Shown here: one piece after another, positions 9,562 through 19,065 of the stretch
Layout of the letters: every line of letters starts with the position of its first letter
How positions within the stretch are numbered: position 1 is the stretch's first letter
DNA from: JBDTNQ01 sp039933635
GTDB lineage: Bacteria > Acidobacteriota > Vicinamibacteria > Vicinamibacterales > SCN-69-37
NCBI GenBank assembly: GCA_039933635.1
Contig: JBDTNQ010000002.1
Span: forward strand, 60,732 to 124,731
DNA length: 64,000 nt
Direction of reading: 5' to 3'
Translations under genes and position numbers: made by a program
The notes under the pieces: generated by a model
What the model was told of the DNA's origin: nothing
The model's input: the letters and a program-made list of their open reading frames with translations, nothing else
Database searches by the model: none

Positions 9562-10272
9562 ATGCATCCCCCCTCTTCCGTCTCACGGACGGGAGAATAC
9601 GCGGCGCGCGGCGACTACCATCGCGAGCTGTCTCCGGACTGGGAGTTCTACCCGACCTATCTCGCGAAGATGGAGGCCGTCCGGGCCTATTTGAATCGGT
9701 TGCCGGCCCCGGCGCGCGTGCTGGACGCGGGCTGCGGCGAGGGCGTCCTCGTAGAGGAATTCCGGAGTCGCCTCCGGATCGAAGGACTCGATCCCAACTA
9801 CCAGTCGGCGCACGTCACGCAGGGCTCGCTCGTCAACCTGCCCTATGCAGACAGCACGTTCGACCGGGCGTTGTGCCTGGATGTGCTGGAGCATCTATCG
9901 TTCGACGACCAGGCGCGGGCGCTCGCCGAGCTCCATCGCGTGATCGTTCCGGGCGGTGAGCTGCTCGTGACGGTCCCAAACCTCGCGCACCTGCAGTCAC
10001 GCGTCCATTTTCTGCTGATGGGACGGCTCATCCGGACCGCGAACCCGGCCAAGCATCCCGGGGATCGTCCGATCGGTGAGTACCTCGAGCTCGCCCGCCG
10101 CGCGGGGTTCACGCTGCGGGATCGCCGGGGCATTTTTCCGACCATTCCGGTCATCACGCGGTTCATCCGGCGTCATCCGGCGCGTCTCCGGCCTCTGCAC
10201 CGGGCGCTGACGCGACTGGTGCCCATCCCGGGCTGGTGCTTCCTGAACGTGCTGCGCTTCACGCGTCCCTGA
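9562..10272 (+). CDS. Class I SAM-dependent methyltransferase
   Basis: This 236-residue cytoplasmic methyltransferase has VLDAGCGEGVLVEEF at about residue 53 (motif I, SAM binding). It continues with LPYADSTFDRALCLDVLEHL (motifs II/III) and then LHRVIVPGGELLVTVPN, which is typical of the Methyltransf_11 type. Upstream GTG 9544 is possible, but a -10 element placed 6 nt before ATG 9562 favours the ATG. The next gene is a Wzx-type flippase 7 nt downstream, so it probably methylates a sugar or lipid intermediate of the glycan before export. That substrate is inferred from context. Confidence 0.85.
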   Translation: MHPPSSVSRTGEYAARGDYHRELSPDWEFYPTYLAKMEAVRAYLNRLPAPARVLDAGCGEGVLVEEFRSRLRIEGLDPNYQSAHVTQGSLVNLPYADSTFDRALCLDVLEHLSFDDQARALAELHRVIVPGGELLVTVPNLAHLQSRVHFLLMGRLIRTANPAKHPGDRPIGEYLELARRAGFTLRDRRGIFPTIPVITRFIRRHPARLRPLHRALTRLVPIPGWCFLNVLRFTRP

Positions 10273-10279
10273 CATCCTC

Positions 10280-11773
10280 GTGCGCGATCGTCTCAAGCAC
10301 CTCGGCACCGGCGTGGCGATCTACGGCGCCGGCGACGCCGTCATCCAAATCGTCAACTTCTTCCTGCTGCCGGTCTACGTCCGGTTCGCGTTCCTCACTA
10401 CCGCCGATTTCGGCGCCCTCGCGCTCATCGGCGCGATCGAGGCTTTCTCGAAGGTCATCAACCGCTGGGGGCTCGATGGCGCATTCATGCGGTACTACCA
10501 TGAGCGCGACGAGGGCAGACACCGCCAGGTGATGACCAGCACCATCATCTGGTTCATGGTGGTCGCCAATGGCACGCTGCTGGCGATCACGCTCCTGGCG
10601 AGCGGCCGCCTCGCCAGGATGATGTCGCTCGGCCCCGAGTACCTGCCGGCCTTACGCTTGATGCTGGTCAACATCGCGCTCGTGGCTTTCACCTTCGTGC
10701 CGTTTCATGTCATGCGACTGCGGCACGAAGCAGCGGTGTTCAGTATGTTCACCTTCGCGCGCAGCGTCGGCACCGTCGTCCTGCGCATCCTGTTCGTCAT
10801 CGGCCTGCGCTACGGCGTCGCGGGCGTGTACCTGTCCGACCTGCTTCTCACGCTGGTCCTGTTGCCGCTGATGTGGCCCCGCTGCCGCACGCTCGTGGCG
10901 GCGGCGTTTTCGACGCGGGAGTTGCGCACCGTCCTCAGGTTCGGTCTGCCGAGGCTGCCCCATGGTCTCGCCTCCCAAACGCTCGACGGCTATCCGAAGC
11001 TGCTCCTCGGCAGGAGCGTGTCACCGTCGATGGTCGGCGTGTATCAGAACGGTGCGACGCTCGGCACAGGCGTTGCGTTCTTCAAGAATGCTTTCGAGAC
11101 CGCATTCGCGCCGTTCTACTACGCAACGGCCCGTCAGCCAGACGCCCGAGAGGTGTTCGCGAAGATGGCCACGTACGGCGTGGCGGTCTTCGTCCTGCTC
11201 GTCGCGGGAACGACGTCTGTCGCGCGGGATCTGATTCTGCTGCTGCTCAAGCCGGACTACCTCGCGGCGCTGCCCGTGGTGCCGCTCATCGCATGCGCGT
11301 TCGCCATTCAGGGCGTGTATCAGTTGACGTCGATCGGTCTCAATCTCACCAGCCGCACCGAGTTCTATCCGGTTTCGACCATTGCGGCCGCGCTCGTCAG
11401 CGTGGCGCTTGGCCTCTGGCTGATTCCTGCGCACGGGCTCGTCGGGGCGGCCGTGACCGTCCTGTTGTCGTACGCGACGCAGGCAATCGTGGCGTTCGTG
11501 CTGGCTCAGCGCGTCTACCACGTGCGCTACGAGCACTCCAGGCTGGCACGCGTCATCGCGGCCGGCGTGCTCGCGTCGATCGCCGGGCTCGTCCTGCCGT
11601 CCATGCCGCCGCTGGCCGGATTGGCGGCGAGGGGACTGACCACCGTCGTCGTGTTCGTGGGCGTCCTGTGGATGTCGGGCTTCCTGCGGGGGTCCGAACG
11701 CGCATTCGTGCGGGAGGTCTGGACACGCGTGCGACGCCGACGGCCATTGGGACCTGTGCGCGATGCCGACTAA
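10280..11773 (+). CDS. Polysaccharide flippase (Wzx/MOP superfamily)
   Basis: This 497-residue integral membrane protein has about 12-14 helices spread evenly along its length. It fits the MOP-superfamily polysaccharide biosynthesis proteins that flip undecaprenyl-linked oligosaccharides across the inner membrane. The N-terminal GVAIYGAGDAVIQIVNFFLL and the RLRHEAAVFSMF loop agree with that family. The start is GTG 10280, 7 nt after the methyltransferase stop. The stop overlaps the next GT39 gene by 11 nt, so the genes are coupled. With GT-C enzymes on both sides, it likely flips the lipid-linked repeat or donor made by this cluster. Confidence 0.82.
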   Translation: MRDRLKHLGTGVAIYGAGDAVIQIVNFFLLPVYVRFAFLTTADFGALALIGAIEAFSKVINRWGLDGAFMRYYHERDEGRHRQVMTSTIIWFMVVANGTLLAITLLASGRLARMMSLGPEYLPALRLMLVNIALVAFTFVPFHVMRLRHEAAVFSMFTFARSVGTVVLRILFVIGLRYGVAGVYLSDLLLTLVLLPLMWPRCRTLVAAAFSTRELRTVLRFGLPRLPHGLASQTLDGYPKLLLGRSVSPSMVGVYQNGATLGTGVAFFKNAFETAFAPFYYATARQPDAREVFAKMATYGVAVFVLLVAGTTSVARDLILLLLKPDYLAALPVVPLIACAFAIQGVYQLTSIGLNLTSRTEFYPVSTIAAALVSVALGLWLIPAHGLVGAAVTVLLSYATQAIVAFVLAQRVYHVRYEHSRLARVIAAGVLASIAGLVLPSMPPLAGLAARGLTTVVVFVGVLWMSGFLRGSERAFVREVWTRVRRRRPLGPVRDAD

Positions 11774-13490
11774 CGGGAGCGGGCATCGTCCGATCTGGGG
11801 CTGGCTCGCCGCCGCGATGATTGGCGGCGCGATCCTCCGGCTCATCGGCGTCGCGTACGGACTGCCCGCCGTGTACAACCCGGATGAGGTCGCGATCATG
11901 AATCGCGCGATCGGCCTCGGCCAGAACGGGTTCAATCCCCACAACTTCCTCTATCCGTCGCTGTATTTCTATGCGCTCTTCGCCTGGGAAGGGGCGTGGT
12001 TCGTGATCGGGCGCGCGACGGGCGTCTTCGCGTCTCTTGCGGCCTTCGAGCGCGCGTTCTTCACGGACCCGAGCTCGATCTACATCGCCGGCCGCGTGCT
12101 GACGGCGCTGTGTGGCGTCCTCACGATCTGGGCGACGTGGCGGATGGGCAGGCGGCTGGGCGGCCGCGCCGCGGGCGTCATCGCGGCGGCCCTCCTCGCC
12201 GTTTCACCGCTGGCCGTGCGAGATGCGCACTACGTGAAACACGACGTCCCGGTCACCTGGCTCATTGTGCTGGCGCACGTGCTGATGGCCGCGGAGGTCC
12301 AGCAGCCGTTGGCCCGGCGACGCTGGATCTGGCCGGCCTTCGTCGCGGGCCTCGCGATGTCGATGCACTACTACGCGATCTTCCTGGCCTTGCCGTTGAC
12401 ACTCCTGATCCTCTTTCCTCCCACCCCCTGGTCAGGATTCCGTGAGCGCCTGAAGGACCTCATGGTCGCCGCTGCGGCGGCGGCGCTCGCGTTCGTTCTC
12501 ACGTCGCCGTTTCTCGCCCTGGAGCCGGGCACCGCCATCCGTGACGTGCTTGCCAACCGGCAGATCGTCGTCGATCGCGCCACGGCCAGCGCGGGGCTGT
12601 TTGCGTCCCTTGGCTACTATCTCTCCTGGCTCGCGCGCGACGGCATCGGCTGGATGAGCGCCAGCCTGGCCATCGTCGGCCTGTGGCTGGCGGTCAAGCG
12701 CGGACGCACGTTCGCCGTACTGACGCTGGCCTTCCCGGTCCCGTTCCTGCTGTTCATCGCCAACACGGTGCCCGCCAGCCGCTATCTCAATCCCGTGGTG
12801 CCGTTCGTGTGCGTGCTCGCGGCCATTGCCGCGGCTGATCTCATGGAACGGTCGAACAGCGGACGGGCGGTCGCGGCGCTCATCGTCATCGGCGGACTGG
12901 CGCAGGGTCTCACCGACAGCGTCGCGACGGACCTCTTCTTCAGGCAGGCTGACACACGGACGATGGCACTCGGCTGGATTGCACAGCACGTCCCGCCCAA
13001 CTCCTCGATCCTCGTGCAGCCGTACAGCGTGCCGCTGCGCCAGTCTCCCGCGGCCCTGCGGGAGGCGCTCACCCGGCACCTCGGATCGGCGGATCGGGCC
13101 TCGGTGAAGTACCAGCGTCAACTGGCGCTCGATCCCATCCCGTCGCCAGCGTATCGCCCGATCTTCCTTGGGGCAGGCGGGCTCGACGTGGACAAGATTT
13201 ACGTGGCTCCGTCGAGCTTCGACGAGGGTATCGGGCTGGCGCCCCTTCGTGCGTTGGCGGTGACGCACGTCGTCCTGAAACGGTACAATGTGGAGGATCC
13301 GTCCATGGCAGCGCTGAGCGCGGCCCTGCGCCGGGAAGGCCGGCTGGTCGCCACGTTTTCTCCGTACCGATCCGATCTTGATGCCGCGGAGATGACCCGA
13401 ACCTCGCCCTTCCTTCACAACGGTGACGCGCGGATTGTTCCGGCCCTCGAGCGGCCGGGACCGATCATCGAGATCTGGACGATCGACTGA
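11763..13490 (+). CDS. GT39-family membrane glycosyltransferase
   Basis: This 575-residue polytopic membrane protein has PAVYNPDEVAIMNRAI near residue 38. The Asp-Glu pair at the end of the first periplasmic loop is the catalytic signature of GT39 (PMT/ArnT-like) enzymes. About 11 hydrophobic helices follow, then a C-terminal periplasmic part of about 150 residues. These enzymes take the sugar from a polyprenyl-phosphate donor on the periplasmic side. ATG 11763 overlaps the flippase gene, and the TGA overlaps the next ATG (radical SAM), so all three are coupled. Confidence 0.82.
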   Translation: MPTNGSGHRPIWGWLAAAMIGGAILRLIGVAYGLPAVYNPDEVAIMNRAIGLGQNGFNPHNFLYPSLYFYALFAWEGAWFVIGRATGVFASLAAFERAFFTDPSSIYIAGRVLTALCGVLTIWATWRMGRRLGGRAAGVIAAALLAVSPLAVRDAHYVKHDVPVTWLIVLAHVLMAAEVQQPLARRRWIWPAFVAGLAMSMHYYAIFLALPLTLLILFPPTPWSGFRERLKDLMVAAAAAALAFVLTSPFLALEPGTAIRDVLANRQIVVDRATASAGLFASLGYYLSWLARDGIGWMSASLAIVGLWLAVKRGRTFAVLTLAFPVPFLLFIANTVPASRYLNPVVPFVCVLAAIAAADLMERSNSGRAVAALIVIGGLAQGLTDSVATDLFFRQADTRTMALGWIAQHVPPNSSILVQPYSVPLRQSPAALREALTRHLGSADRASVKYQRQLALDPIPSPAYRPIFLGAGGLDVDKIYVAPSSFDEGIGLAPLRALAVTHVVLKRYNVEDPSMAALSAALRREGRLVATFSPYRSDLDAAEMTRTSPFLHNGDARIVPALERPGPIIEIWTID

Positions 13491-14713
13491 TGCAATTGTC
13501 CCCAAGGCTGCGAGAAGCTGTGGCGCGCCGCGTACGCGGCGTTCCGCTGTTCACGAGCCTCCTCGCCCGCTACCGCCGCGGACGCTACGAACGCCGGATC
13601 GAGGGCTTCCTTCACGACAAGGATGGCCGGGCCGGGCGCCTCCCCGCGGGTGTCGTCTATGAGGCGACGATGCGGTGCAATCTGCACTGCGAGTTCTGCT
13701 ACGTCGGGACGCTGCTCAACATCGAGGGCGAATGGCGGCAGGAACTGCCGCTCGATACGCTGCGGCGCGCGTTTCCCGATCAGGATGGCCTCCAGGTCAG
13801 CCTCACCGGCGGCGAGATCTTCATGCGGAAGGACATCCTGGGCGTCATGGATGTGTTCCGCGACAAGGGCTACGTCTGCGGGTACCTCACGACGAACGGG
13901 ACGATCATCACCGACGAACGCGCGGACGCGCTGGCGCAGCTCGCGAGCGCGGGCTTCCTCAAGCACATCAGCGTGTCGATTGATGGGCCGAACGAGCTGC
14001 ACGACAAGGCGCGCGGCGTCGCAGGCACCTTCGTCAGAACCGCCGCCGGCCTGAAACGCCTGCAGGAGGCCGCCCGCCGGCGACACGCGCCCCTCCGGGT
14101 CAGCGTGAACACGACCGTCGCTCACGAGACGTTGGAAGCGTTGGACTCCATGGTCGACGTGGCGGCCGAGCTTGGCGTGGACGCCATCGGCCTCAACCAT
14201 CTGATGTTCAGCACGCCCGGAGAGGTGGCTGAAACGGTGCGGCTCCTGGGCGAAGGCGATGCCAGCGCCATCTCGACGTTCGTGACGACCGATCCCGGAC
14301 TCGATCCGGCGCGCGTCAGCGCGCAGGTTGAGTCGCTCGCGGCGCGATGCCGCGAGCGGGGGATCCGCTTCGACATGCGTCCCAAGGTCAAGCCCGGGCT
14401 CGTCGAGCCGTACTACACGCCCGGCACGCCGCTCGAGGGGCGATGCCTCTACCCGTTTCTCTACGCGCGCGTATCGTTCAGCGGCAAGGCGTACTTCTGT
14501 CCGTTCATCCGCATTGAAGTGGGCGACCTCACCGAACAGACGCTGGAAGAGGTGTGGACGGGCGAGCACTACGTGTCCTTGCGGCAGCGGCTCGTCCAGA
14601 ATGGTATCTTTCCGGTCTGCCGGCGGTGCTGCAAGGTGGAGTTGAGCCCGGCAACGACCGGTGCGTTCGACGCAGTGGCCGAAGAGCCGCTGGCCGCGGC
14701 CGAAACGGCCTGA
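13490..14713 (+). CDS. Radical SAM/SPASM-type protein 2
   Basis: This is a 407-residue radical SAM enzyme. CNLHCEFC at residues 63-70 binds the catalytic cluster, and VSLTGGEIFMRKD is the conserved GGE motif. The C-terminal part has CLYPFLY, YFCPF and VCRRCC, consistent with SPASM auxiliary cluster ligands. The N-terminal 60 residues are basic. It is translationally coupled to the upstream GT39 gene and is followed 13 nt later by a B12-type radical SAM gene. No peptide substrate gene is visible nearby, so modification of a glycan or lipid is a plausible but unproven role. Confidence 0.85.
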   Translation: MQLSPRLREAVARRVRGVPLFTSLLARYRRGRYERRIEGFLHDKDGRAGRLPAGVVYEATMRCNLHCEFCYVGTLLNIEGEWRQELPLDTLRRAFPDQDGLQVSLTGGEIFMRKDILGVMDVFRDKGYVCGYLTTNGTIITDERADALAQLASAGFLKHISVSIDGPNELHDKARGVAGTFVRTAAGLKRLQEAARRRHAPLRVSVNTTVAHETLEALDSMVDVAAELGVDAIGLNHLMFSTPGEVAETVRLLGEGDASAISTFVTTDPGLDPARVSAQVESLAARCRERGIRFDMRPKVKPGLVEPYYTPGTPLEGRCLYPFLYARVSFSGKAYFCPFIRIEVGDLTEQTLEEVWTGEHYVSLRQRLVQNGIFPVCRRCCKVELSPATTGAFDAVAEEPLAAAETA

Positions 14714-14726
14714 TCCGAGACGACTG

Positions 14727-16199
14727 ATGCTTGGTGCGAAAACACTGTTCGTGAATCCTCCCCTCGTCGGCGGGCTCGCCTTTACACGGCAGGGGCGCTG
14801 TCAGGAACGGGAGGAGGTGCTCGGGACGACCAAGCCTCCCTACACGCTGGCGCTCTGTGCGGCGCTCCTGCGGGAGCAGGGCTGTGACGTGCGTCTGGTC
14901 GATTTGACCGCGACGCGCAAGTCCATCGCGGATCTCGTTGCCGAGCTCGACGCGGAAGGTTTCGAGCCGACATTGATCGTGTTCCCCAGCACGACGCCGA
15001 CCGTCGTCGCGGACGACGCGGCGATGGCGCAACTCAAGACGCGCTACGGCGCGCCCCTCGTCTCGTTCGGTCCCCATGTGTCCACGGCGCCCGTCGAATC
15101 GATGCAACGGGCGGCGTCGGTCGACGCGATGCTCGTCGGCGAGCCGGAGGACGGCCTGCTCGCGCTCGCGGCACTGTCATCCGCCGCGGCGTTCGGCGAC
15201 GTGCCCAACGTCACGTTCCGCCGGAATGGCGAAATCGTGCCGCACCGCGCGCACGGCACGTTCACGGGCTTTCTTTCCGCGCCGTATCCGGCGTGGGACC
15301 TGCTCGATCTCTCGGTCTACAGCCTGCCGGTCGTGAACAAGTCCTATGTGCTCGTCGAGACGTCACGGGGGTGTCCCTACTCGTGCGACTTCTGCGTGGC
15401 GCCGATTCATCAGGGACACAAATTCCGCGAGAAGAGCGCCAAGGCGCTCGTCGACGAGATCGAGCGCGGGTACCGCAAGTTTGGCCTGACGTTCTTCTAT
15501 CTCTGGGGCGACACCGTCACGCTCAACGTCAAGTCGTTCAGCGCGTTCTGCGAAGAACTGATCGCGCGCCAGCTCCCGATCCAGTGGTTCGGTAACGCGC
15601 GCGCGGACAACCTGACCGATCCGGAGTTCGTGAAACGGCTGCGCCAGGCCGGGTGCTGGATGCTCGCTCTCGGCATCGAGACGGAGTCCGAGGAGACGCG
15701 CAAGGACATGATGAAGCGGCTCGAGGGCGCGAAGATCCGCGCCGCGCTCACCAACATGCGCGCCGCGGGCATCCGGTCGTTCGCCTTCTTCATCATGGGC
15801 TATCCGGGCGACACGCCCGCCTCGCTCGATCGGACCGTCGACTACGCGATCGGACTGGATCCCGATTTCGCCAACTTCTACCCGGCCGTCCCCTATCCAG
15901 GCACCGAGCTCTACGCCAAGGCCAAACGTGACGGCCTGCTCGTCGCGGACGACTGGACGCGCATGGAATACTCGTACTACCTGCTGTCCGGCAACGGGCT
16001 GGACGAACCGACCGTGATGGCGGCCATCAACCGCGCCAAACGGCGGTTCTACCTCCGTCCGCAGTACCTCGTTCGACACGCCGGCGACGTCGCGCGCCTC
16101 GCGCTCACCAAATGGGGCGTGGTGAGCCACGTGGCGTCGCGAGCGATCTTCCGTACGCCGGTCACCACGCCGGATCTCGCCAGGTCCACCGCCGACTGA
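14727..16199 (+). CDS. B12-binding-domain-type radical SAM protein
   Basis: This 490-residue protein has a Rossmann-like N-terminal domain (about residues 5-150) of the cobalamin-binding type and a radical SAM domain with CPYSCDFC at residues 216-223. The architecture resembles HpnJ-like (hopanoid) and other class B enzymes. The usual DxHxxG cobalamin motif is not obvious: the matching position reads LVDLTATRK. It may therefore bind B12 weakly or not at all. ATG 14727 is chosen because it starts directly before the conserved KTLFVNPP strand and follows the previous stop by 13 nt. The substrate is unknown; neighbours suggest a lipid or sugar. Confidence 0.82.
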   Translation: MLGAKTLFVNPPLVGGLAFTRQGRCQEREEVLGTTKPPYTLALCAALLREQGCDVRLVDLTATRKSIADLVAELDAEGFEPTLIVFPSTTPTVVADDAAMAQLKTRYGAPLVSFGPHVSTAPVESMQRAASVDAMLVGEPEDGLLALAALSSAAAFGDVPNVTFRRNGEIVPHRAHGTFTGFLSAPYPAWDLLDLSVYSLPVVNKSYVLVETSRGCPYSCDFCVAPIHQGHKFREKSAKALVDEIERGYRKFGLTFFYLWGDTVTLNVKSFSAFCEELIARQLPIQWFGNARADNLTDPEFVKRLRQAGCWMLALGIETESEETRKDMMKRLEGAKIRAALTNMRAAGIRSFAFFIMGYPGDTPASLDRTVDYAIGLDPDFANFYPAVPYPGTELYAKAKRDGLLVADDWTRMEYSYYLLSGNGLDEPTVMAAINRAKRRFYLRPQYLVRHAGDVARLALTKWGVVSHVASRAIFRTPVTTPDLARSTAD

Positions 16200-16202
16200 T
16201 CG

Positions 16203-18176
16203 GTGACATCAGGAACCAGTCGCCGCGTGACGACACCTGAACGTCCGCGTCAGTACGTGGCCCTGGTGCTGATCGCCATCGTCAGCGGCGCGGTCGCCGC
16301 GCTGCTGCTGCTCGGCGCCACGCACTGGGCTTCGACACATGAGCTTCGCGGTCCGGTGGCGGACGGCGGCTGGACCGGCCGAACCCGTGGCTGGCTTGCC
16401 GCCCGTGGCTTCTTTCCGATTGAAGTCGACGCCCGCACGGGCGCCCGCTACAGCTGGACCGGTGAAACCGCCCGCATCTCGATTCCGAACATCAACCGCG
16501 GCCAGGCGCACGCGTTCACCCTGGTCCTGTCCGGCGGCCGGCCTGGCAATCAGCCCAATCCACTCGTCACACTGACCGTCGACGGAGCACCGGCCGCGTC
16601 CTGCCTGGTCACCAACGAGCCGTCGCGCTGCGTGGCGGCCATCCCGGCGGGGGCGACCGATCGGGCGGTCATCGGCCTGCAGGTCTCGCCGGCGTACGTC
16701 CCTGGCGCTCCCGACACGCGTACGCTCGGTGTCATCGCCCACGAACTCGCGCTCACGCCCGCGTCCGGACACTTCGTGCCGACCTGGCCGGTGCTCGGGG
16801 CCGTCGGCTCAGCGGTCGCCTTTGCTGTTCTCGGCGTCCTGCTCTGTGGAGTGTCCGGAGCCGTCTCGACCATCGCCGTGGCCGGAATCACGTCGGCATT
16901 CGTGTGGCTTTTACTGCAGGACGGCGCCTACATCGGCGGATATGCCGACTCGTTGCTGAACGTGGGACTTGCCGCCGGGATGTGTGGCGCGCTCGCGGCG
17001 GCAGTGCGCCGGCGATGGCCGGTCGTGGCCGGCGTGCCGGACTGGTCCATGGCGCTTGGACTTCTGCTGGCGGCCACGGTCGTGAAGCTCGGCTTCTTCA
17101 ACCACCCGCTGGCGACCATTGGTGACGGCATCTTCCAGCTGCACCGGGCCCAGATGGTGCGCGCGGGATCGTATTTCTTCACGTCCATCACACCCAGGCC
17201 GTTCTTCGAGTTCCCGTACGCCATCGGGTTGTACGTTGCCGCGCTGCCGTTCTGGTCTCACTTCCCGTCCGACATCGATCAGGTTCATCTGCTCCGTGGT
17301 GTCGCGGTAGGCGCGGACGCGCTCGTCGGCATGGCCTGGTACTTCGCTGTGTGTCGCCAGTGGAGCGACCGGCGCGCCGCGCTGCTCGTGGCTGGCCTCT
17401 GGCCATTTGCGCGCGCGCCGCTCGAAGCCCTGTGCAATTCGAATCTCACGAACGTGTTCGCGCAGGCACTGTTCGGCGTGGCGATGGCGGGCATCGCGTG
17501 GATGGCGGCGGGCGTCTCGGTGCCGGCGGCCGCGATCACGCTCGCGTTTCTCACGGCCGGCTACCTGTCGCACTTCAGCACGTTTTCCGTCGGCGTGCCA
17601 CTCGTCGGGGTCGTGGCCTGCGTCCTCATCGCGTTCGGCCGCACGCAGGCGCGGCGCGCCGGCTGGTGGGTACTGGCACTTGGCGTCGTCGCCGTCGGGT
17701 TGGCCTACGCGGTGTACTACTCGCACTTCACCGAGGTCTACCGCGCGACGTGGGCCCGCATCGCCTCGCACGAGACGGTCGACGCGACTGGATCCAGCAT
17801 CGCCGCCACGCCGATCACGAAGCTCCAACGATGGGCCAGCGGGACCTCCGACGACTATGGCCTACCGGGGCTCGTGCTCGCCGCAGCGGCCGCCATCGGG
17901 GCCCTCGAGTTGGCGCGGCGTCGTCTCCGGGACGGCGTCACGCTCGTGCTCGGCGGGTGGCTGGCGATCTGGATGGCCTTCACGGTGCTGGGCATTGTCT
18001 CGGCCGTGCAGATGCGCGTGAACCTCGCGGCGGCGCCGCTGTTCGTGTGCCTCGGCGCTTGTGGGTTGACCGCGCTCGGCGCGCGGTCCCGAACCGGGCT
18101 TCTCATTGCGGGCGTCGCCACCGTCGCCATCGTCGTCAACGGCGCGCGGCTGTGGTTGATGTGTATCGGGCGGTAG
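16203..18176 (+). CDS. Large membrane protein, GT-C-like, function unknown
   Basis: This 657-residue protein has one N-terminal helix (about 17-37), a soluble periplasmic stretch of about 160 residues rich in beta-strand-forming sequence, and then about 12 membrane helices. The loop TIGDGIFQLHRAQMVRAG after the fourth or fifth helix resembles the acidic first loop of GT-C enzymes, but I cannot assign a family. The start is GTG 16203, 3 nt after the preceding stop. It closes the first plus-strand gene run; the next gene is convergent. It is probably part of the same glycan pathway by position. Confidence 0.65.
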   Translation: MTSGTSRRVTTPERPRQYVALVLIAIVSGAVAALLLLGATHWASTHELRGPVADGGWTGRTRGWLAARGFFPIEVDARTGARYSWTGETARISIPNINRGQAHAFTLVLSGGRPGNQPNPLVTLTVDGAPAASCLVTNEPSRCVAAIPAGATDRAVIGLQVSPAYVPGAPDTRTLGVIAHELALTPASGHFVPTWPVLGAVGSAVAFAVLGVLLCGVSGAVSTIAVAGITSAFVWLLLQDGAYIGGYADSLLNVGLAAGMCGALAAAVRRRWPVVAGVPDWSMALGLLLAATVVKLGFFNHPLATIGDGIFQLHRAQMVRAGSYFFTSITPRPFFEFPYAIGLYVAALPFWSHFPSDIDQVHLLRGVAVGADALVGMAWYFAVCRQWSDRRAALLVAGLWPFARAPLEALCNSNLTNVFAQALFGVAMAGIAWMAAGVSVPAAAITLAFLTAGYLSHFSTFSVGVPLVGVVACVLIAFGRTQARRAGWWVLALGVVAVGLAYAVYYSHFTEVYRATWARIASHETVDATGSSIAATPITKLQRWASGTSDDYGLPGLVLAAAAAIGALELARRRLRDGVTLVLGGWLAIWMAFTVLGIVSAVQMRVNLAAAPLFVCLGACGLTALGARSRTGLLIAGVATVAIVVNGARLWLMCIGR

Positions 18177-18215
18177 CGCGGCAAGAAGACTCGATTTCCT
18201 GCAGCCGCGAACGCG

Positions 18216-19046
18216 TCAATGAGGCCGGGTCTCCGCCAGGAGGCCGGACGCCCGATCTCTTGAAATGGCCTCCACTTCGGCCGCGGTGAGGCGACGATAG
18301 CTCGGCGCGGCGCGTCTGGATGCTCGCCACTTGAGGGCGTACAGATCCCGGAGCTGGTAGAGGTAACCCGAGGCCTCGCGCATGCTCATCTTGCTCTCGC
18401 CGAGCTCGCGATCGTCGAATCGGTAGGGCAGCTCCACGAGGGTGTGCGGCGCGCCGCGTACGATGAGTTCGAGGCAGATCTTGAAACCGCCAGCCTTGAT
18501 GGCCACGCCACGGGCGATGCTCCGGCGGATGAGAAAAAATCCCGACGCGGCGTCGCGAATGGGCGAGAGACCTCGCGCCAGCACACACCCGAGCCGCGAA
18601 AGAAGTCGACGCTTGAAAGGCCAGTCGGGTGTGCTGCCACCAGGCACGTAGCGGCTGGCCACCAGCACATCGGCATCGGTCGCGCGAAAGGCCGCGAGCA
18701 TCTTCGGGACCAGCGAGGGCGGATGGGAGAAGTCCGCGTCCATGACTCCGAACGTCTCCGCCGACGCCACGCCGAACCCCGCCACGACCGCGGTACCCAG
18801 GCCGAGCTTGCCGGAGCGGTGCACGATCGTCATCCGGTGCGTGCGCGCCAATTCGTCGGCCAGTGCGCCGGTACCATCGGGCGAATTGTCGTCGACGATC
18901 ACGACTTCGAGATCGATCGCCGCGGCCGACGCCGCACCGAACAGCGCCTGCATCAGCTCAGCCAGTCGATCGCGCTCGTTGTATGTCGGAATGACGATCG
19001 ACACGTCTGGCGCCGGTCTGTCTGCCACGTGAGCACTATAATTCAT
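18216..19046 (-). CDS. GT2 polyprenol-phosphate mannose synthase-like
   Basis: This 276-residue cytoplasmic GT-A enzyme has VSIVIPTYNERDRLAEL at the N terminus, IVDDNSPDGTG, and MDADFSHPP (the DxD-type metal/donor site). RDAASGFFLIRR and LPYRFDDRELGESKM match dolichyl/polyprenyl-phosphate mannosyltransferases (DPM1/Ppm1 type). There is no C-terminal membrane domain, so it would act at the membrane surface, probably joining GDP-mannose to undecaprenyl phosphate. This is the likely donor supplier for the many GT-C enzymes around it. It is the only minus-strand gene in the cluster, and its start codon shares CATG with an in-frame ATG on the opposite strand. Confidence 0.85.
   Translation of the reverse strand: MNYSAHVADRPAPDVSIVIPTYNERDRLAELMQALFGAASAAAIDLEVVIVDDNSPDGTGALADELARTHRMTIVHRSGKLGLGTAVVAGFGVASAETFGVMDADFSHPPSLVPKMLAAFRATDADVLVASRYVPGGSTPDWPFKRRLLSRLGCVLARGLSPIRDAASGFFLIRRSIARGVAIKAGGFKICLELIVRGAPHTLVELPYRFDDRELGESKMSMREASGYLYQLRDLYALKWRASRRAAPSYRRLTAAEVEAISRDRASGLLAETRPH
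19037..19042 (+). promoter_or_regulatory. -10 element TATAAT for the GT-C gene at 19066
   Basis: A perfect TATAAT on the plus strand lies inside codons 2-4 of the divergent GT2 gene. A start at about 19049 would give a leader of about 17 nt before ATG 19066. No good -35 hexamer is seen at standard spacing. Confidence 0.5.
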
Positions 19047-19065
19047 GCGTCATGCGCATCCCCGT

